From the NCBI GenBank assembly GCA_937949615.1, contig CALEDQ010000008.1, positions 806,001 to 870,000 on the forward strand: 64,000 nt of DNA. The letters run 5' to 3'. Numbering within the stretch: the stretch's first letter is position 1; the number at the start of each line of letters is the position of its first letter. The notes under the pieces were generated by a model. It was not told where the DNA came from, did no database searches, and worked only from the letters and a program-made list of their open reading frames with translations. Both the position numbers and the translations under genes were made by a program. The stretch is from an uncultured bacterium. GTDB taxonomy: Bacteria > Muiribacteriota > Ozemobacteria > Ozemobacterales > Ozemobacteraceae. Of the stretch, positions 59,026-64,000 are shown one piece after another.

Positions 59026-60858
59026 TTATTCTACTGTTACTGATTTAGCGAGGTTGCGGGGCTGATCGACATCAAGGCCGCGCAGATCGGCGACGTAGTA
59101 GGCGAACAGCTGCAGCGGCACGACATTGATGATCGGTGAGAAAATGTCGGAAACCTTTGGCACTTCGATGACGTGATCGGTCAGAGCTCGAATTTCGTGA
59201 TCGCCTTCGGTGGCGATGGCAAGCAGGCGACCGGAGCGCGCCTGAACTTCCTTGAGGTTCGAAATCGTTTTGTCATAGAGTTCAGATTCGGTGACAATAG
59301 CCATTACCGGCATTTCGTGATCGATCAGAGCGATGGGTCCATGCTTCATCTCGCCGGCAGCATAGCCTTCGGCATGAATATAGCTCAGTTCTTTAAGTTT
59401 CAAAGCCCCTTCAAGTGCGGTCGGGTAATTCAGACCGCGGCCGAGAAACAGAAAACTGCGGGCGTCGAGATATTTCGATGCCAGATCGCGGATCTGTTCA
59501 TGCTTGTCGAGAACTCTTTCTATCTGCTGGGGCAGAACTTTGAGCTCACGGATCTTTTCCTGCACATAAGCCGGGTCGAGGACAGAACGAATCTTGCCCA
59601 GCATCAGCGCCAGAAGAGTCAGAGCGGTCAGCATGGCGATATAGGCTTTGGTTGAGGCAACGCCGATTTCCGGGCCGGCATGAATATAGACCAGACCATC
59701 GACTTCGCGGGTCAATGAAGATTCTTTCGCATTAACGATACCAAGAACCTTGGCTCCGCGTTTGCGGGCTTCTTTAACGGCAGCGAGGGTGTCGGCAGTT
59801 TCGCCCGACTGACTGATGGCTATTACCAGGGTATTCGAATCGACAAGTGGCGAGCGATACCGAAATTCACTGGCGAGATCACACTCAACCGGTATTTTTA
59901 CCAGACTCTCGATAAGATATTTACCAACACAGGCCGAGTAATAAGCGGTACCGCAGGCAACCATGACGATGCGCTGGGCACGATAAATGTCTGGGCCGGT
60001 AAGCTTTAGTTCTTCGAGGTAAATCTTGCCTTCTTCTTCAGAAGTGCGACCGCCGATAGTGTTGCGAATAACCTGCGGCTGCTCGTAAATTTCTTTCAGC
60101 ATGAAGTGCGAGAAACCGCCTTTTTCTGCCGCAACAGGGTTCCAGTCGATCTGAACCGGGTTTTTGACAACTGACTCGCCGCCAAGAGCGAAGAATTCGA
60201 TGCCTGAGCGGCTGACTACGGCACCTTCAAAATTATCCAGATAGACAACTTTGCGTGTGTATTGCAGAATTGCAGTTACATCTGAGGCAACGAAGTTTTC
60301 ATCCTTGCCCAGTCCGACGATCAGCGGGCTTTCTTTGCGCATGCAAACAATCTGCTCGGGGTGATCACGGTGAATTACGGCAATGGCATAAGCCCCTTCC
60401 ACCGATTTGACCGCATCGAGAACTGCCTGCTTCAGATCGCCTTTATAGTTGGCTTCAATCAGGTGAGCAAGCACTTCAGAATCGGTTTCTGAAGAAAAAT
60501 GGTGACCTGAGTCAGTGAGGCTTTTGCGCAGCTTCATGAAATTCTCGATGATGCCGTTATGGGCCACCATCAGAGTACTCTGACAATCGCCATGTGGATG
60601 GGCATTGAAGGCAGAAGGCCGGCCATGCGTTGCCCAGCGGGTATGCCCGATACCAATCGTCGAGGCCGAGGCAAATTCATCGACCAGCATTTTTCTGATA
60701 TTGCGCAGTTTACCAATATCTTTGCGCACATGGATTTTCTTGTCATCGACAACGGCGATGCCGGCTGAATCATAGCCACGGTATTCTAGACGGGTCAACC
60801 CGTCGAAAATCACTTCATTCGCGGGTTTGCTGCCAATATATCCGATAATTCCGCACAT
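59026..60858 (-). CDS. glmS: Glutamine-fructose-6-phosphate aminotransferase (isomerizing)
   Basis: About 610 residues from ATG 60858, so that Cys2 of MCGIIGYIGSK is the exposed nucleophile; the longer frame would give a 29-residue extension. The glutaminase domain has GIGHTRWATHGRPS and DSEVLAHLIE. Two SIS isomerase domains follow, with VACGTAYYSACVGKYLIE, ISQSGETADTL and the C-terminal DVDQPRNLAKSVTVE. It makes glucosamine-6-phosphate for UDP-GlcNAc, the amino-sugar source for peptidoglycan and the local polysaccharides. It follows the TPR gene by 28 bases, so it is co-transcribed. Confidence 0.97.
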   Translation of the reverse strand: MCGIIGYIGSKPANEVIFDGLTRLEYRGYDSAGIAVVDDKKIHVRKDIGKLRNIRKMLVDEFASASTIGIGHTRWATHGRPSAFNAHPHGDCQSTLMVAHNGIIENFMKLRKSLTDSGHHFSSETDSEVLAHLIEANYKGDLKQAVLDAVKSVEGAYAIAVIHRDHPEQIVCMRKESPLIVGLGKDENFVASDVTAILQYTRKVVYLDNFEGAVVSRSGIEFFALGGESVVKNPVQIDWNPVAAEKGGFSHFMLKEIYEQPQVIRNTIGGRTSEEEGKIYLEELKLTGPDIYRAQRIVMVACGTAYYSACVGKYLIESLVKIPVECDLASEFRYRSPLVDSNTLVIAISQSGETADTLAAVKEARKRGAKVLGIVNAKESSLTREVDGLVYIHAGPEIGVASTKAYIAMLTALTLLALMLGKIRSVLDPAYVQEKIRELKVLPQQIERVLDKHEQIRDLASKYLDARSFLFLGRGLNYPTALEGALKLKELSYIHAEGYAAGEMKHGPIALIDHEMPVMAIVTESELYDKTISNLKEVQARSGRLLAIATEGDHEIRALTDHVIEVPKVSDIFSPIINVVPLQLFAYYVADLRGLDVDQPRNLAKSVTVE

Positions 60859-60886
60859 AACAGAAGAATTTCCTTTCGAAATTGTT

Positions 60887-62509
60887 TCAGAATTTAACTT
60901 TTCCGGGGCGCAGATTCTGGCCTTCAGGAGCCTTAGCTCCACCACTCTCGCCTTTCAGCTTTTCAGAAAGACGGGCGATACCTTCCTCGGCCTGCTGGGC
61001 ATAAGCGGTTTCCTTGAACTGTTCAGCGATCTCACGATAGGCAACCATTGCGTCTTCTTCCTGCCCAGAAGTTTCAAGAAACTGTGCATATTCAAAAGAA
61101 GCGCGGGGCTGACCGGCCGACAGCTGCAGGTATTCGCTGAAATACTCTTTTGCCTTCTCTTTTTCACCATTGCGCAAAGCAGCAGAAGCACGCAAATATG
61201 GCACCTGCGGGTGGCGCATCTTTTTTTCGACTGCCTGCAGATGCTCTTCGGCATCACCAACCGCGCCACTCATTATCAGGCCTTCGGCAAGAACCAGTCT
61301 GGCATCAATATTATCAGGGAATTCACGCATAATCGCAGCAGCTTCTTCGAGGCCGCGCGCGACATTGAAGCCGCGCACCAACGCCAGGGCTCGCAGTGAC
61401 CGGTATTTAAGACTACCAGGAACGGCCAGCATCGCTTTTCCAGCTTCTTCGGCCGCTTCATCGAAAAGTTTATTCTCTATGAGAATAAGAGCTTTGATAT
61501 AGTTGGCTTCTGGGTTACCGCCGCCAGCTGCGATAACTTTGTTAACCATCTCAGAGGCTTCTTCGATTTTTCCCTGGTAGAGTTTGATCTGAGCGAGACC
61601 GATTCTGGCGTCAGAAACTTCGGCATCTTTTTTAAGAATTTTATCGAAGACTTCCTCGGCTTCCTTGAAGCGCCCCTGTTTAACGATGGCATCGGCGAGG
61701 TTGAGCATGGCAAAGACGTCTTCTTTGATTTCGATGGCTTTGCGAAACTGCTCTTCAGCCTTTTTGTAATCGTCCATGGCCCGATAGCAGTCTCCCATGA
61801 GAAATCGGCTCTGAAAGCTTTTGCTGTCAGCGGCCAGAGCTTTTTCAAAGTCTTTGATCGCCTCAGCATACTTGCCAGTGTTGAATTTTACCAGGCCGAG
61901 GTGATGCAATGCCTTTGCATTTGCGGGCTCTTTCGCAAGAATCTCATTGAGAAGAGTTGTTGCGGAAGCATAAAGTTCTTCATCAATTTTTTCGATGGCA
62001 AGATCGAGCGGCGTTTTTTCCTTTGGCGGAGCGATTTCGCGCGTATGGGTACTGACCACAGGCTCGCGCATCGTATCGAGAGACTGATAACCGCCAAGAA
62101 CGACTTCTTTCGGAACAGAGCGCACGGTTGCCTGCTGCTGTTTCTGCTGCTGAACCTTGGCAATCTCGCCTTCGAGCTGCTTTACCAGATCAGAATACTG
62201 CTTTTCGGCAGGTTTGGCGGCAGCGAGACGGCGGGCGTGACTGAGAGCAAGTTCGCGGTTTCCCGACATGGCGAGGCTATAGACAAGATAGAACCTTGCC
62301 TGTTCGTGCTCCGGCGCCATATCGACGACCTGCCCGAGGTAATCGGCTGCCCCGCTGTAATCTTTGGCGGCATACAGACGCAGACCTTGGTCAAGCAGAG
62401 CCGGAACCAGGTCCTGGGCTGTGCCGATGCCAAAACCTGACAAAATAAACATGGCAATAATCACAAAGAGTCGAGCCCGGCCATTTGAGCTGTTTTTTGC
62501 GGGTTTCAT
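60887..62509 (-). CDS. Exported TPR protein
   Basis: 540 residues. An N-terminal membrane/signal segment (LFVIIAMFILSGFGIGTA, about 14-31) is followed by tetratricopeptide repeats over most of the length, for example AKALHHLGLVKFNTGKYAEAIKDFEKAL and SRFLMGDCYRAMDDYKKAEEQFRKA. A Gln/Lys-rich coiled coil lies around 110-130. It is predicted periplasmic. ATG 62509 has GGAG five bases upstream. The gene lies between a STAS protein and glmS in one transcript. Its partner is unknown; TPRs suggest assembly of an envelope complex. Confidence 0.88.
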   Translation of the reverse strand: MKPAKNSSNGRARLFVIIAMFILSGFGIGTAQDLVPALLDQGLRLYAAKDYSGAADYLGQVVDMAPEHEQARFYLVYSLAMSGNRELALSHARRLAAAKPAEKQYSDLVKQLEGEIAKVQQQKQQQATVRSVPKEVVLGGYQSLDTMREPVVSTHTREIAPPKEKTPLDLAIEKIDEELYASATTLLNEILAKEPANAKALHHLGLVKFNTGKYAEAIKDFEKALAADSKSFQSRFLMGDCYRAMDDYKKAEEQFRKAIEIKEDVFAMLNLADAIVKQGRFKEAEEVFDKILKKDAEVSDARIGLAQIKLYQGKIEEASEMVNKVIAAGGGNPEANYIKALILIENKLFDEAAEEAGKAMLAVPGSLKYRSLRALALVRGFNVARGLEEAAAIMREFPDNIDARLVLAEGLIMSGAVGDAEEHLQAVEKKMRHPQVPYLRASAALRNGEKEKAKEYFSEYLQLSAGQPRASFEYAQFLETSGQEEDAMVAYREIAEQFKETAYAQQAEEGIARLSEKLKGESGGAKAPEGQNLRPGKVKF

Positions 62510-62541
62510 AAATTCTCCATCTGGTTCAACAGACTTTTAGG

Positions 62542-62895
62542 TCAGGCCGCCAGTATCGACATGGCTTCGGTTTCGCTGCCAACCTGCTGTGCCATGAAAA
62601 ATAGACCTGACATTTCGAGGACGACGGAATGATGTTTATCGAGGCCCCAGACAGCTATCTGCCCGGCAAAATCGTCGACGACCATACCGCTGATATCGAG
62701 AAGAGCGGCAACACCAGGGCTGCTTATCAGCTCGATCGTTGAAAAGTCGAGAGCAAACCGGCTGAGGCCGGTATCCAGGCATTTCTGCACATGCGCTTTC
62801 AAAGTGGTTCCACCGGTATCTTCAAGATAGCCCTTCAGCCGCATAATTTCGATCTGGCCACGGGTTTCTGAATTAAACGAGAATTGTTGATACAT
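62542..62895 (-). CDS. STAS domain protein (anti-sigma factor antagonist-like)
   Basis: About 117 residues from ATG 62895, five bases after GGGAGG; an upstream frame is longer but lacks a ribosome site. The fold matches anti-anti-sigma STAS domains: GQIEIMRLKGYLEDTGGTTL, then FALDFSTIELISSPGVAALLDISG. The phosphorylatable serine would be in the SSPG turn (family DSSG). It is likely regulated by a serine kinase/phosphatase pair not found here. It is the first gene of the STAS-TPR-glmS unit. Confidence 0.87.
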   Translation of the reverse strand: MYQQFSFNSETRGQIEIMRLKGYLEDTGGTTLKAHVQKCLDTGLSRFALDFSTIELISSPGVAALLDISGMVVDDFAGQIAVWGLDKHHSVVLEMSGLFFMAQQVGSETEAMSILAA

Positions 62896-62926
62896 CCGAA
62901 CCTCCCATAGGTTATAGAGTCTCAAT

Positions 62927-62954
62927 ACTATACTGAACAAGCTCTACAAAGCAA
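62927..62954 (-). promoter_or_regulatory. Sigma-70 promoter candidate of the STAS gene
   Basis: Minus strand: -35 TTGCTT (62954-62949), 16-base spacer, -10 TATAGT (62932-62927). ATG 62895 is 31 bases from the -10. Confidence 0.5.
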
Positions 62955-63478
62955 CCCCATAAAGAAACGCGGACATGGCAAACCGCGGGAATCTCCAGAT
63001 AAAATCATGCAGGATGCCCTGCTGCGCAGGAATGACGGGCAGGCGGGCTAAAATAAAAAATGTGCCGTTTTAAGCGACACATTGAAAGGGAGTTAGGGAT
63101 TTGGTTGTCCATTCACTTCAGGTCAACTCAAGTTAAAGTTGAACCTTACATGAACTTCAAAATTCATATCGACGTATAAAGTTAAAGTATTTAGCTTTTT
63201 TTTAACTTTTTTATTTTTTCTTGCTTTTAATGATTTCAAAAGTCATCGAACATGACAAAAATCTTTCCTAGCCAATCTTATAAGATGTTTCATAAATGGA
63301 ACACCATCGGCAACAGGCCAAAACGTGGCAACAAAGTTATAGAACCACGATTTTTTCAGGGATCTTAGGCAAAAGTTATTTTTTAAAATTTACGGGCTCA
63401 ATGTCGGCAGTTTTTGTGACGATAGGGAAATTACCGGTTAGTAAACATAATAAAAGAAAGATTTCGGAGGTAAACTCA
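62955..63478 (+). other. 524-base gene-free region
   Basis: No supported coding frame. It contains a dispersed-repeat-like stretch (62975-63056) with GCAGGAATGACGGGC, an imperfect hairpin TGTGCCG/CGACACA (63061-63083) next to an A-run that would terminate a minus-strand transcript, and an A/T-rich zone (63150-63290) with AAAGTTAAA/TTTAACTTT arms (63178-63209). It then leads into the ribosome site of the small DNA-binding protein gene. Confidence 0.45.
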
Positions 63479-63700
63479 ATGAAGAAAGAAAGCCTCATGA
63501 CAATTCCAGAGTTGATGGACTTTCTGCAGGTCAAGCGCAATACTATCTACACTCTGAGAAATCTGGGTTTGCCAACAGTCAAGATCGGCAGATCAGTGCG
63601 TTTTCGTGCTGACAGCGTCATCAGATGGCTGAGTGACCTTGAAAAGACCAGCAATTCACCGGTAAGCGGCCTGATTCACGACAACGCTCATCTGCTTTAA
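63479..63700 (+). CDS. Small helix-turn-helix (excisionase-like, HTH_17) DNA-binding protein
   Basis: 73 residues from ATG 63479 with GGAGG eight bases upstream. It is a winged-helix/MerR-like HTH_17 domain: MTIPELMDFLQVKRNTIYTLRN then GLPTVKIGRSVRFRADSVIRWL, exactly as in AlpA/excisionase-type proteins. Such proteins act as phage excisionases or as small regulators. No integrase or phage gene is adjacent. The short tail (NSPVSGLIHDNAHLL) is not conserved in the family to my knowledge. Confidence 0.85.
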   Translation: MKKESLMTIPELMDFLQVKRNTIYTLRNLGLPTVKIGRSVRFRADSVIRWLSDLEKTSNSPVSGLIHDNAHLL

Positions 63701-63709
63701 ACGACGATC

Positions 63710-63859
63710 ATGAACGACTCGGCACGGGAAATTTTTTATCTGCTCAGTTTTTCGGTCGGCACTGGATTCATGCTGAGCAAAACGCTGTTCGCACTTTACA
63801 AGGAGTGGCAGAATGACAAAAGCCTCGAAAAGAGCCGCAATCGGCGCTTGAGGCCATAA
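63710..63859 (+). CDS. Small predicted membrane peptide
   Basis: 49 residues: MNDSAREIFYLLSFSVGTGF, then MLSKTLFALYKEWQNDKSLE and a basic tail RNRRLRP. One membrane helix (about 9-29) with an N-out or N-in topology is likely. No Shine-Dalgarno is visible; it starts 9 bases after the HTH gene stop, so expression would depend on coupling. It ends 17 bases before a strong terminator. Short and unrecognised, so a modest call. Confidence 0.5.
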   Translation: MNDSAREIFYLLSFSVGTGFMLSKTLFALYKEWQNDKSLEKSRNRRLRP

Positions 63860-63876
63860 CAGAAATTTCATGACAA

Positions 63877-63916
63877 AAAGGGCTGCGGGATTAACCCCGC
63901 AGCCCTTTGTTTTTTT
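63877..63916 (+). terminator. Bidirectional intrinsic terminator
   Basis: Stem GGGCTGCGGG/CCCGCAGCCC (63880-63889 with 63896-63905), loop ATTAAC, then TTTGTTTTTTT on the plus strand and TTTTTG on the minus strand. It closes the small HTH transcript and the convergent gene entering from the right edge. Confidence 0.92.
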
Positions 63917-63930
63917 CGGCTTTGTCTCTA

Positions 63931-64000
63931 TTACAAAGTTTTATAAAGACGGGTGTAATTCCAGTGACTGCCCATAACCTTCTTATAATAGTCGCGGGTT
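63931..64000 (-). CDS. C-terminal end of a probable lytic transglycosylase (partial)
   Basis: 23 codons are visible before TAA (63931-63933): TRDYYKKVMGSHWNYTRLY then KTL. The pattern TRxYxKKVxGxxWxYxRLY is the usual C-terminal end of Slt-type soluble lytic transglycosylases (goose-lysozyme fold, after the catalytic domain). The rest lies beyond the window. Identification rests on this short motif only. Confidence 0.55.
   Translation of the reverse strand, partial: TRDYYKKVMGSHWNYTRLYKTL

Noticed and set aside
63178..63209. Terminator at AAAGTTAAA/TTTAACTTT followed by T-rich sequence
   Set aside because: The stem is almost entirely A-T, and there is no plus-strand gene upstream for it to end.
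1..64000. tRNA, rRNA, insertion sequences or integrases
   Set aside because: None found by eye on either strand: no tRNA T-loop consensus in a cloverleaf context, no transposase motifs.

Overview
The window is a block of cell-envelope genes from a diderm bacterium: a Wza-type export domain, an AMIN-containing secretin, Wzx/Wzz/O-antigen-ligase proteins and lipoproteins are all present. Almost everything is read on the minus strand. The mix of a pseudopilin array, several O-antigen ligases and a GlmL/DUF6754-like membrane locus fits an uncultured candidate phylum (Riflebacteria/Ozemobacteria-like is my best guess, from memory only). No rRNA, tRNA, CRISPR array, transposase or prophage gene was seen.

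Layout. (1) 1-14868: an AT-rich surface-polysaccharide operon with a nucleotide-sugar dehydrogenase, Wzx flippase, FkbM and other methyltransferases, four glycosyltransferases, two asparagine-synthase-type amidotransferases and an epimerase, many coupled by ATGA overlaps. (2) 15019-16988: an initiating glycosyl-1-phosphate transferase convergent with a WbpV/WreQ-like reductase. (3) 17071-22054: a DUF4956-CotH-VTC module with a second exported VTC/CYTH-like protein and a TPR protein. (4) 22216-22715: a monocistronic FmdB-type zinc-ribbon gene with a -10 hexamer, a perfect CIRCE operator (HrcA site) and a terminator. (5) 22711-24492: an orphan N6-adenine DNA methyltransferase. (6) 24553-32999: an eight-gene operon under a near-perfect sigma-70 promoter: DUF6754-like protein, three membrane proteins, a small protein, the ASKHA ATPase GlmL, a barrel-sandwich/KOW-like protein and a Wzz co-polymerase, with no B12 mutase nearby. 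This is the best candidate for an undescribed system. (7) 33170-36961: peptide ABC transporter ATPases and binding lipoprotein without permeases. (8) 37072-53788: seven GspG-like pseudopilins with an unusual C-terminal extension (EF-hand-like loop plus a shared FSR strand motif), interleaved with three O-antigen-ligase-family proteins, a PilQ-type secretin, GspF, an eighth pseudopilin and a Wza-domain protein. (9) 54886-58881: rpoN and mutS2. (10) 59026-62895: STAS protein, TPR protein, GlmS. (11) 62896-64000: a gene-free stretch with repeats, a small excisionase-like DNA-binding protein, a 49-residue membrane peptide, a bidirectional terminator and the end of a probable lytic transglycosylase.

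How it may work together. GlmS, the epimerases and the dehydrogenase make amino-sugar nucleotides; the initiating transferase, glycosyltransferases and amidotransferases build an amidated repeat unit; Wzx and Wzz handle it; the ligase-family proteins next to the pilins may transfer glycan to pseudopilins. Three sigma-54-like promoter sequences lie upstream of pseudopilin genes, close to rpoN. The best one, with a ~210-nt leader, a strong ribosome-binding site and a strong terminator, marks the gene at 45602-46339 as the likely major subunit.
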